Below the pieces are notes generated by a model that searched no databases, was not told the DNA's origin, and saw only the letters and a program-made list of their open reading frames with translations. Positions 34,663 through 44,600 of a DNA stretch of 62,624 nucleotides are shown here, one piece after another. Source of the DNA: JAHELQ01 sp965603365 (GTDB taxonomy: Bacteria; Acidobacteriota; Aminicenantia; UBA2199); assembly GCA_965603365.1 (NCBI GenBank), contig CBFDCR010000025.1:1-62624 (forward strand), given 5' to 3'. The translations under genes were made by a program, and so were the position numbers. Numbering within the stretch: the first letter of the stretch is position 1; each line of letters opens with the position of its first letter.

Positions 34663-37569
34663 ATGGATATTTTAGAAAAGTATTTAACGTTATCTAGTGA
34701 AGGCCTTCAATGGGAACTCGGCCAGAGCCAATATTACAAGATTATTTCGGAAATGCAGAAGAAGATTCATGCCCAAATTCCGAGCCAGAGTTTTAATACC
34801 GCCAGGGTTGCCGCCCCGACAGATATCAGGACAGAGGTATTTAACGGCATCAATTACAACCGGGCGGTTATTTATTTAATGTCCAACGGCTGTGAATGGG
34901 CCTTAAAGAGTGCTCACGGCTGCACCATGTGCGGTCATTTAGGCCGGCAGACCCGGAGAGAAAATACGATTGAGGCCGATGATTTCATCAAGCAGTTTTC
35001 CGAGGAGTTTGCCCGGATCGATTTTGAAAAAAATCCGCTGTTGAATGTGTACAACAACGGGTCGTTTTTGAACGATCGGGAGATTCCACCCTCAGCCAGG
35101 AAGGCCATATTGGAGATGGTCAACGCCGATCCCCATATTAAGATGCTGGTCATAGAGACCCGTCCCGAATTCGTGACCGAACAAAAAGTGGTGGAAATTA
35201 AACGGTTGATCCCGGAGAAACACGTGGAAGTGGCCATCGGACTGGAATTGAAGAACGATCTCTACCGGCAGTTGTGCCTCAATAAAGGGTTTTCGGCCCG
35301 GAAGTTCGAAGAGGCCGCCCGGATCATAAACAGGGATCTCCACTTGCGCACCTATGCGTTCCTGAAGCCGCCGATTCTTTCGGAGAAGGAGAGCATTGGG
35401 GAAGCGATTGAGACTGTTGAATATGCCTTTGATCAGGGCAGTGCCACCGTCTCCTTAGAGGCCTGCACCATCCAGGATTACACATTGGTCGATTATTTAT
35501 TTAAAAGAGGGCTGTATACCCCGCCCTGGTTGTGGAGTATCGTCGAGGTCATCCGGAGAAGTCAGGCAAAGGGCAAACTGATCGTCGGCCTATTCCAGTT
35601 TTATCCTTCTCCCAATATTGTCCCCTATAATTGTTCCCGCTGCAGCGAACGGCTCCTGAGCGCCTTAAGGGTGTATAACAGAACGCTGGATAAGAGGGCC
35701 CTGGGTAACCTGGTATGCAGTTGCAAGGAAGAGTGGGAAAAACTCAAGAGGGAAAGTATACCGTTTGACCGGAGATTGGAGGGCATAATCAAGGAGTTGG
35801 AACCGGAGATCGGGACGATGGTGACGGTTCCCGAAGCCGGGATGTTCCGCAAGAAGACACCACATTATCAAAAGATCCTCCTGGGATTGGCACCATTTTG
35901 GTCTCCTCTAATACCGCCTATGGGGATAGCGTCTCTAAAAGCCTTCCTCCAGCCTCACGGCTATTCGGTAAAGACGGTGGATCTCAATGTGGAGCCTCAG
36001 TTTAAGGAAATATACAGCCGCTACTTCGAGATGTTGACAAAATATATCCCCGAAGAGAAGAGGGGCAATCTGCACAACATCGGCCATGATGTGCTGCAGA
36101 ACCATATGATGGCGCACATGAATCACCGTGATGAGAGACGCTATGTTGAATTGGTCAGGTTATTGATATACCAGGTCTTTTTCGTAGATGTCGGCGAGGC
36201 CCAGGTTCGTGAGATCAACGGTATCTTTTACCAATTTTTCAGCCGACTGGAGAGCTATATGGAGGAGCTGATAGCAGCGGAGAATCCCGAGGTGGTGGGT
36301 CTAACCGCATACTGCGGCAATCTGCCGGCCTCGATGTTCATTTTCAAGCTGGTTAAAGAAAAGTTTCCCCACATCAAGACCGTCATGGGAGGCGGGGTCT
36401 TTTCCCAGCAGCTCGGGCTCAATTCTCCCAATTTCAAATATTTCCTGGAAAAAACCCCTTACATCGATAGTATTATCATCGGAGAGGGGCAGAAGTTGTT
36501 TCTTAAATATTTGCAGGGTGAACTGCCTGAATCAAAGAGGATCTATACGTTGAGAGACATCAATCGGGAGACCCTGGATCTGTCGGTGATGAGGCTGCCC
36601 GATTTATCCGATTACGATCTCCCGGTCTACCCGTACCTGTCTGCCCAGAGTTCCCGAAGCTGCCCCAACAATTGCTCCTTTTGTAACTCTAAGGTCTTTT
36701 GGGGAGACTATGTAAAGCGGGATCCCCGGGTGGCAGCCCAGGAGATGATGGCGTTATACGAGCAGCACGGCATTCAACTGTTCTACATGAGCGATGCCTT
36801 ATTGAACCCCACCATAACCGATCTTTCCCATGAGTTGATCAAGTTCGATACATCGGTCTATTTTGATGCCTACTTAAGGGTGCACCAGGAAGATTGCGAT
36901 TGTGTAGGGGACATCGACAATACGATGCTCTGGCGGCGAGCGGGATTTTACCGGGCCCGGATGGGATGTGAAACCGGTTCGCAGCGGCTGCTTGATATGG
37001 TGGATAAAAAGGTGACGGTAGAACAGATTAAGACGGCGGTATCTGCCCTCGCCCAGGCCGGCATCAAGACCACCACCTATTGGGTGGTGGGACTCCCGGG
37101 AGAAACGGAGGAGGATTTCCAACAAACGTTGAGACTGCTGGAAGAGCTCAAGAATGATATATACCAGGCCGAGTGTGCGGCCTTTATTTATTATTATAAT
37201 GGGCAGAATAAATCCGACGCCTGGGCCGCTAAGCGGAAGCTGTTGTTCCCGTCGTGGGCAAAGGAGATGCTGGTGACCCAGACCTGGATCCTGGATTGTG
37301 ATCCCCGGCGGCCGGTGATTTATGAACGGCTGAATCGATTCAAGCGGCATCTTACCGAATTGGGAATTCCCAATCCCTTTACCCTGGGGGAAATCAATAA
37401 GGCGGATGAACGCTGGAAGAGATTGCATAAAAATGCCGTTCCCTCTATTTTAGAATTTAACAATCGCTATATCGATGAAAATAAAAGTGTGAGAAAGATG
37501 TTTTTTATCCCTAAGAAGCGGTACGATGAGGGAGATTTCGGCTTTGCCGCCCTGGGAAATTACATTTAA
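34663..37569 (+). CDS. Two-headed radical SAM protein (Elp3/RaSEA-like plus B12-binding radical SAM)
   Basis: A 968-residue protein with two radical SAM cores. The N-terminal core (about 60-330) has CX9CX2C (Cys 77, 87, 90: NGCEW...GCTMCG), the spacing of Elp3/archaeosine-synthase-type enzymes. A Cys-rich patch (YNCSRC ... VCSC) at about 325-355 may bind metal. A cobalamin-binding-like region (about 400-620; PPMGIASLKAFLQPHGYSV, VVGLTAY, VMGGG) leads into a second core with CX3CX2C (Cys 667, 671, 674: SCPNNCSFC) and GLPGET. AAGGAA is seven bases before ATG 34663. It sits inside the NRPS operon, so it probably tailors the peptide or a precursor; the chemistry is unknown. Confidence 0.85.
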   Translation: MDILEKYLTLSSEGLQWELGQSQYYKIISEMQKKIHAQIPSQSFNTARVAAPTDIRTEVFNGINYNRAVIYLMSNGCEWALKSAHGCTMCGHLGRQTRRENTIEADDFIKQFSEEFARIDFEKNPLLNVYNNGSFLNDREIPPSARKAILEMVNADPHIKMLVIETRPEFVTEQKVVEIKRLIPEKHVEVAIGLELKNDLYRQLCLNKGFSARKFEEAARIINRDLHLRTYAFLKPPILSEKESIGEAIETVEYAFDQGSATVSLEACTIQDYTLVDYLFKRGLYTPPWLWSIVEVIRRSQAKGKLIVGLFQFYPSPNIVPYNCSRCSERLLSALRVYNRTLDKRALGNLVCSCKEEWEKLKRESIPFDRRLEGIIKELEPEIGTMVTVPEAGMFRKKTPHYQKILLGLAPFWSPLIPPMGIASLKAFLQPHGYSVKTVDLNVEPQFKEIYSRYFEMLTKYIPEEKRGNLHNIGHDVLQNHMMAHMNHRDERRYVELVRLLIYQVFFVDVGEAQVREINGIFYQFFSRLESYMEELIAAENPEVVGLTAYCGNLPASMFIFKLVKEKFPHIKTVMGGGVFSQQLGLNSPNFKYFLEKTPYIDSIIIGEGQKLFLKYLQGELPESKRIYTLRDINRETLDLSVMRLPDLSDYDLPVYPYLSAQSSRSCPNNCSFCNSKVFWGDYVKRDPRVAAQEMMALYEQHGIQLFYMSDALLNPTITDLSHELIKFDTSVYFDAYLRVHQEDCDCVGDIDNTMLWRRAGFYRARMGCETGSQRLLDMVDKKVTVEQIKTAVSALAQAGIKTTTYWVVGLPGETEEDFQQTLRLLEELKNDIYQAECAAFIYYYNGQNKSDAWAAKRKLLFPSWAKEMLVTQTWILDCDPRRPVIYERLNRFKRHLTELGIPNPFTLGEINKADERWKRLHKNAVPSILEFNNRYIDENKSVRKMFFIPKKRYDEGDFGFAALGNYI

Positions 37570-37582
37570 GCGGAGGGTTAAG

Positions 37583-40500
37583 ATGACTATAGAATTTAAG
37601 AAAACCGAAGAGATCTCCATTGCCGCCGACCAATACCTGGAAGAGAAGGCTTACTGGTTGGATCAACTGTCGGGAAGATTGGTCAGAAGCAGCTTCCCCG
37701 GTGACTCCATAAAATCCCCTACACATGAATATAAATTGGCCCGTTCTGAATTTAAAATCACCGGGGAGACTTTTTCGAGACTGCTTCAATTCAGCAACGG
37801 CTCCGATTTTCGCCTGTTCATGATTCTTCTGGCCTGCCTGAACATTTTGCTGCACAAATATACGTCGCACGACGATATTATTGTCGGTACATCGATTGAG
37901 AAGCAGGAGATCGAAGGAGATTTTGTCAACACGGTACTGGCATTAAGAAATCGGGTCCGGGACGATATGACCTTTAAAGATCTGTTGGTCCAGGTGAGGC
38001 AGTGTGTGATCGAAGCCAATGAACATCCCAATTACCCGTTGGAAGTACTATTGTATGATTTAGACACAGAGGCTCGAGGCGATAAATTCCCCCTGCTTGG
38101 GGTTTCGATATTACTGGAAAATGTCCATGATAAAAACTATATCCGGCATCTCAAGAATGAGATGATCTTGACCTTCCGGCGAACCGATGATTGCCTGCAG
38201 GGGAGCATAGAATACGATCCCTTTCTTTATCAAGAGTCCACGGTAGAGAGAATTATCTCCCATTTCACCAGGCTGGCGGAGGTTTTCCTGTTTAACATTG
38301 AAACGCCTATCGGCCAGTTCGAGATCCTGTCGGAGGCGGAGATTCGGGAACTGCTGAAGGATTTGAACGATACCGCTGTCCCTTATCCGGCGAACAGGAC
38401 ACTCCACCACCTATTTGAGACGCAGATGGAGAAGACCCCCGATCGGGTGGCCGTGGTATTTCGGGATGAGCATATCTCCTATGGAGAGCTCAATACACGG
38501 GCCAACCGGTTGGCGGCAGTCTTGAGGAGTAAGAGAGCCGGGGTCAATGAGATGGTGGGTTTGATGACCGATATTACGATTGAGGCAATCGTCGGCATGT
38601 TGGCCATATTGAAGTCGGGTTCTGCCTATTTGCCCATAGACCCCGAGTTTCCCCCCGACCGCATCAAATTTATGGTGGCAGACAGCCGGCTGAGGATTAT
38701 CTTAACGGAATCTTCCTGTCAGGATAAAATTTCCTTTGCTGGTGAGCTCATAGCGCTGGCTGAGCCTGAGCTCTATACCGGCAGCGGATCGGGTATCGAG
38801 AGTAAAAACGATTCCACCGACCTGGTGTATTCGATCTACACCTCCGGCTCCACCGGGAAACCCAAGGCCGTCCTGGTGCAACACCGCCATATCGTCAACC
38901 AGATTTTGGGATTGGAGGCCCGCTATCCCTTCGATTCGGCACTGCACCATCTCCTGATGGCTCCCTTTACCTTTGACCCGTCGGTGCAGCAGGTGTTTTT
39001 GCCCCTGACCTCAGGGGGGAAATTGTTCCTGGTGCCGAAAGCGGTTAAAATTGACTCCGACAAGTTATTGAATTTCATCCGGGTCAGGCAGATCGACGTT
39101 CTCAACGCCGTTCCCTCGTTGGTCAATGGATTGGTCAACCAGGTTCAGGATGAGAGGAGCCTGAAATTTAAATATGTCATCCTGGCCGGCGAGGTCTTTG
39201 CCCCCCAATTGTATCGGGAATTGAGAAAACGCTTCGCAGCCGATAAAATCATCAACATTTACGGTCCCACCGAGGCCACCATCAATACGACTCTGTATGA
39301 GTGCCGGGATGAAGAGATCGGGACCAATATTCCCATCGGGAAACCGTTGTATAACTATGCCGTTTACGTCGTGGGTCCGACGTTGAATTTACTCCCCCGC
39401 GGCGTTCCCGGTGAACTGGCCATCGCCGGAGAGGGGTTGGCCCGGGGCTATCTAAATATGCCCGAGCTAACGGGGGACAAATATGTGGTGAACCCCCTGA
39501 TGCCGGGACAAAGAATGTATCTCACCGGTGACCTTGTTCGATGGAACAACAGCGGGAATCTGGAATTTTTGGGCCGTATTGACCAGCAGGTAAAGATCAG
39601 GGGGGCCCGGGTAGAACTGGCAGAGGTGGAGAAACATCTGGTTAAACATGGCGGTATCAGGGAAGCCGTGGTGCTGGCCGGGGAAGCGCAAGACGGCAAT
39701 CCTGTCATAACCGCTTACGTTGTGCCGATGGCTAAATTGACGGTATCTGATCTGAGACAGTATCTGCTGGGGTTTGTGCCCGATTATATGGTGCCGGCTC
39801 ATTTTGTGCCGCTCGACGACATCCCCCTCACCCCTAACGGCAAGGTAGACCGCAAGGCGTTATGGCAGCATCATGACGGCCTGGATACCGGGAGAGCCTA
39901 CGAAGCACCGGGAAATCAAATCGAAGAGGCCCTGGTGCAAGTATGGCAGAATGTGTTGGGGATCGATAAAATCGGGATTAATGAGGATTATTTCGACCTG
40001 GGTGGGGATTCCATCAAGGCCATCCAGATCTCTGCCCGGCTGCAAAAGTATCGGTTAAAAATGGAGATTCAAGATCTATTCCAGTATCAAAATATAAAGG
40101 AGTTAAGTTCCCATGTGAAGCCGTTGGCCAACATCGCCAGCCAGGAAGCGGTAGCAGGGCCGGTGAAGCTCACTCCCATTCAGAGATGGTTTTTTGAGCG
40201 GAATTTCACCGATATGCACCATTCCAATCACTCTTTTATGCTGTATCGTCCGTCGGGTTTCGTTGAGGAGGCGGTGCTCACCGCTTTTCAAAAGATCGTG
40301 AATCACCACGATGCCCTGCGCCTGGTATTTCGGCAGGAAAGTGGTGAGGTGATCCAGGAAAACAGGGGACTCTCCTCTGATTTCGTCGATTTACAGGTCT
40401 TCGAGCTAAAAGATGTCGAGACCATTGAGTCGGCCATTGAAGAGAAGTGCAACCAGATCCAGAAGAGTATCGATCTGGCCACCGGGCCGATCCTTAAGCT

Positions 40501-41566
40501 GGGTCTTTTTAGAACAGGCCGGGGGGATTACCTGTTGATCGTTATCCACCATCTGGTGGTGGACGGCATTTCGTGGGCGGTCATACTGGAAGATTTTGCC
40601 GCCCTCTATCAACAGATTGAAGAGGGCCAGGAGATGCAGCTTCCCCTCAAGACCCATGCCTACCGGGAGTGGGCCGAGAAGTTATATAAATATGCCGGAA
40701 GCGAAAAGTTATTGGCAGAGCTGCCTTATTGGCAGCGGGTCGGGCAGATGGTCCCGACCTCTTTTTCCGACGGTCATGGTGACCGGGTGTTTCGCCTGAA
40801 AGACCGGGAGAGTCTCTGTTTTGAATTATCCAGGGAATATACGGAAAGACTGCTCAAAGAGGTCAACCGGGCCTACAACACGGAGATCAACGATATTTTG
40901 TTGGCCGCCCTGGGACTGGCGGTGAAAGATTGGCTCGGCCAGGAAAGGGTACTGGTGGATCTGGAGATGCACGGCAGGGAAGAGATCATCGAAGATATCG
41001 ATATCAGCCGGACAGTGGGTTGGTTCACGGCCATCTTCCCCGTCATCATCGACGTGGAAGGGGCGGGCGGCCTCTCACAGGTGATCAAAAAAATCAAGGA
41101 GATGTTGAGACGGGTACCCACTAAGGGGGTGGGCTATGGGATACTTAAATATTTAGCAGCGGCGGATAAAAAACGAGATGTTAACCTGGATTCCAGGGCG
41201 GCTATCGGTTTCAATTACCTGGGACACTTTGGTAAGGATATCGAAAGCGAGGTATTCCGGATTGTCGATATGAATACCGGTCATGACATCAGTCCCGACA
41301 GCGAGAGGGTCTATCCCCTGGATGTGACCGGCATCATCTCCAACAATACCCTGCAGATTACGGTGGGCTACAATCGATTTGAATATAAGCCCGATAAAAT
41401 GGCGGCGTTGGCCCAGGCTTATCAGGAAAATTTGCAGCGTATCATCGACCACTGCAGCCAGAAGGAGGAGGCAGAGCTGACTGCCAGCGACATGACTTCG
41501 GAAGACTTTGACGAACAGGAAGTCTCCTCGATTTTTGAGGAACTGGAAGAGGCATTTTCTGGCTAA
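37583..41566 (+). CDS. NRPS 2: half-C - A - PCP - E
   Basis: A 1327-residue synthetase. Residues 1-250 correspond only to the C-terminal lobe of a condensation domain; the lobe carrying HHxxxDG is missing. An A domain follows (about 260-760; YSIYTSGSTGKPK). Its pocket code, DPQNIAIINK, matches no code I know. The PCP (DLGGDSIKAI, Ser about 810) is of the type that precedes epimerases. The E domain (about 860-1285) has HHLVVDGISW, EMHGREE and DISRTVGWFT, so the residue should become D-configured. GGAGG is six bases before ATG 37583, 13 bp after the radical SAM gene. The complete C domain needed for this module is the last domain of synthetase 1. Confidence 0.9.
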   Translation: MTIEFKKTEEISIAADQYLEEKAYWLDQLSGRLVRSSFPGDSIKSPTHEYKLARSEFKITGETFSRLLQFSNGSDFRLFMILLACLNILLHKYTSHDDIIVGTSIEKQEIEGDFVNTVLALRNRVRDDMTFKDLLVQVRQCVIEANEHPNYPLEVLLYDLDTEARGDKFPLLGVSILLENVHDKNYIRHLKNEMILTFRRTDDCLQGSIEYDPFLYQESTVERIISHFTRLAEVFLFNIETPIGQFEILSEAEIRELLKDLNDTAVPYPANRTLHHLFETQMEKTPDRVAVVFRDEHISYGELNTRANRLAAVLRSKRAGVNEMVGLMTDITIEAIVGMLAILKSGSAYLPIDPEFPPDRIKFMVADSRLRIILTESSCQDKISFAGELIALAEPELYTGSGSGIESKNDSTDLVYSIYTSGSTGKPKAVLVQHRHIVNQILGLEARYPFDSALHHLLMAPFTFDPSVQQVFLPLTSGGKLFLVPKAVKIDSDKLLNFIRVRQIDVLNAVPSLVNGLVNQVQDERSLKFKYVILAGEVFAPQLYRELRKRFAADKIINIYGPTEATINTTLYECRDEEIGTNIPIGKPLYNYAVYVVGPTLNLLPRGVPGELAIAGEGLARGYLNMPELTGDKYVVNPLMPGQRMYLTGDLVRWNNSGNLEFLGRIDQQVKIRGARVELAEVEKHLVKHGGIREAVVLAGEAQDGNPVITAYVVPMAKLTVSDLRQYLLGFVPDYMVPAHFVPLDDIPLTPNGKVDRKALWQHHDGLDTGRAYEAPGNQIEEALVQVWQNVLGIDKIGINEDYFDLGGDSIKAIQISARLQKYRLKMEIQDLFQYQNIKELSSHVKPLANIASQEAVAGPVKLTPIQRWFFERNFTDMHHSNHSFMLYRPSGFVEEAVLTAFQKIVNHHDALRLVFRQESGEVIQENRGLSSDFVDLQVFELKDVETIESAIEEKCNQIQKSIDLATGPILKLGLFRTGRGDYLLIVIHHLVVDGISWAVILEDFAALYQQIEEGQEMQLPLKTHAYREWAEKLYKYAGSEKLLAELPYWQRVGQMVPTSFSDGHGDRVFRLKDRESLCFELSREYTERLLKEVNRAYNTEINDILLAALGLAVKDWLGQERVLVDLEMHGREEIIEDIDISRTVGWFTAIFPVIIDVEGAGGLSQVIKKIKEMLRRVPTKGVGYGILKYLAAADKKRDVNLDSRAAIGFNYLGHFGKDIESEVFRIVDMNTGHDISPDSERVYPLDVTGIISNNTLQITVGYNRFEYKPDKMAALAQAYQENLQRIIDHCSQKEEAELTASDMTSEDFDEQEVSSIFEELEEAFSG

Positions 41567-41617
41567 TGTATTACGGTGAAGAGTGATTGAAATTAAACAG
41601 ATTGAATGGAGTGAACC

Positions 41618-44600
41618 ATGTTTAAAAAGAGCGATGTAGCGGATATGTATTCCCTCTCCCCCATGCAGGAGGGCATACTGTTTCATTATTTAATGGATGA
41701 AAAAACCGGTATTTTTATGGAACAAACCTGTGCGGAGATCAAAGGGGAATTGGACGTTGAACTGTTGAATCGGGCCTTTAATAGACTGATCGATCGTTAT
41801 GATGTCCTCAGGACGGTCTTTGTCTATAAAAGGGCCAGCAAGCCCCGGCAGGTATTGTTAAAGGCCCGGGAAGCGAAGGTTTACGTGGACGATATCTCCC
41901 ACCTGGATGAGAGTGAAAAAACAGTTAGGGTGGAAGCGTTCAAACGAAAAGACCGGGAGACGCGATTCGATTTGTCAAGGGATGTTCCCATCCGCTTTTC
42001 GCTTCTAAAATTGTCGGACAGGAATTATATGATCGTATTGACCTTTCACCACATCATCATGGACGGCTGGTGTGTGGCGATACTCATCCAGGATCTGCTG
42101 GTTATCTATAACCGCTTACTGGAGGGCAGGGAGGTAGATTTGCTGCCGCCGGTTCCTTACAAACAATACATCAAGTGGTTGGAACAACAGGACAGGGGAA
42201 AAGCCGCCGCCTATTGGGAAACCTACCTGACCGGTTATGAAAATCAGGCGGCAATTCCCCGGTTTGGGGGAAATAGGGATGGCAGTGATGAGCCCGTCAA
42301 TCACTCCTTTAAAATAAGCAAAAAATTATCCGCAGCCTTAGCCGCTGTTTCCAGTGAAAACAAAGTTACCCTGAGTACGACGTTTCAGGTAATCTGGGGG
42401 ATGTTGCTGCAGAAATACAATGACAGCCGGGATGTGGTATTCGGCTCGGTGGTATCCGGACGGCCCGCGGAGATTGCCGGTATTGAAACCATGATCGGCT
42501 TATTTATCAACACGGTTCCCGTCAGGATACAGTGCGGCCCGGATGAACGATTTGAGGGCGTTTTGAAGCGGGTCCAGGCGGAGGTGGTTGCCTCTAAGCG
42601 GCACGAGTTTTTCCCGCTGGCGGAGATCCAGTCCGAAACGGCTCTGAAAAGGGATCTGTTGAATCATATTATCATCTTTGAAAATTACCCGGTGGATGAG
42701 GAGTTCGATAAGCTGAACGGGGAGAATGAGTTCAATATTACCATCGGCAAGGTGGAGATATTTGAACAGACCAATTATGATTTGAATATATTTGCCGCAC
42801 CGGCAGAAGAACTTGGGATTAAGATTAATTACAATCCCCGGGTATACGATTGTTTCACCATCCGGCAAATCGAAGACCACCTGCGGCAAATCATCCGGCA
42901 GGTGAGCGAAAATCCCGAAATCCCCCTGGACCGCATCGCCGTCATTACCGAATCCGAGAGGCAAACATTGCTGCATGATTGGAATGATACTGCCAGCGAT
43001 TATGTGCAGGATAAGACCGTTTATGAACTGTTTAAAGCAATTGTGAATCATACACCCCATCGCACTGCGGCGGTGTTTGAAGATAGAAGTATAACCCTTG
43101 ATGAGTTAAACCGCCGATCCCGTCGATTGGCAAATGTATTGAGGGCTAAAGGCATAAAACCAAATTCCGTGGTGGGTTTGATGCCGGACCGCTCGATGGA
43201 GATGCTGATCGGCCTCTGGGGAATCCTGGCTTCCGGGGGCGCCTATCTGCCCATTGATAGAGAATATCCCGAAGAGCGGATTGCCTATATGCTGGAAGAC
43301 AGCGGCGCGGAGTTGTTGATCACCCGGAACACCCTGGCTGCGGGCCGGGATTATCGCTGCGAGAGCATCGGCCTGACGGATGAAACTTTATTTGAGGGCC
43401 CCGCCGGGGATTTAACCGCCGTTGGCCGGGCCTCAGATCTCATGTACGTCACCTATACATCCGGCTCAACCGGTAAGCCCAAAGGGGTGATGATCGAAAA
43501 TCGGATGTTGTTGAATTTCATGAAAGGGGTCACCGATATCATTGATTTTAATCGGGATGACAGGATGTTGACGCTGGCCACCATCTCTTTTGACATTTTT
43601 GGACTGGAGACCATTGTCCCCATGTTCGAAGGCGCTAGAATTGTTATCGGCAGCCGGGAGGAGCAACTGGACAGCCGGGCGACCGCGGCGGAGATGAAGA
43701 GAGAGAGGATCTCCATTATCCAGTTCACTCCTTCGCGGCTGCAGTTGTTAATGTCCGATCATGAATTTTTGGCAGGGCTGAAAAGATTACGTCATATGTT
43801 CCTGGGCGCCGAGGAAATTCCCGAATCGTTGTTGGAACGTCTAAGAGGCGTGACCACGGCCAGGATCTTCAATTTTTATGGGCCCACTGAAACTACGGTG
43901 TATTCTACCATCAAAGACCTGAGCGGCAGTGAACCCTTAACGATCGGCCGGCCGATTGCCAACACCCAGATATATATTCTGGATAAAGCCGCCCAGTTGC
44001 AGCCGGTTGGTGCTTTGGGGGAGCTGTGCATCGGCGGTGACGGTCTGGCCAGAGGCTATTCCAATCGGGTGGAGTTGACCGCCGAAAAATTTTGTCATAA
44101 TCCGATCGCCCCTGGGCGCATCTATCGGACTGGCGATGTGGCCCGCTGGCTGGAGAGCGGCGAGATTGATTTTAAAGGCCGACAGGACCACCAGGTCAAA
44201 GTCAGGGGATTTAGAATCGAACTGGGGGAGATCGAAGATCGGCTGCGCCGGCATGAACAAATCAAAGATGCAGTGGTCATGGCCAGGAACGGCAGCGGCG
44301 GGGATAAATATCTCTGTGCCTATTATGTCGCCCCCCAGGACCTGCCGGTATCTGAACTGAGGGAATACATAGGCCGGAAATTGCCGGATTATATGGTGCC
44401 CTCCCTTTTTGTCTCTATGGAAAAGATCCCCTTGACTACCAGCGGAAAAGTCAACCGCAAGGCACTGCCGGAACCCGAAAACACCCATATTACCGTCGTG
44501 GAATATGAGCCTCCGGAAAACGAGACGGAGAAGATTTTGAGCGAACTCTGGCAGGAAGTCCTGGGAGTACCGAGACTGGGCGTGCGCGATAATTTCTTTG

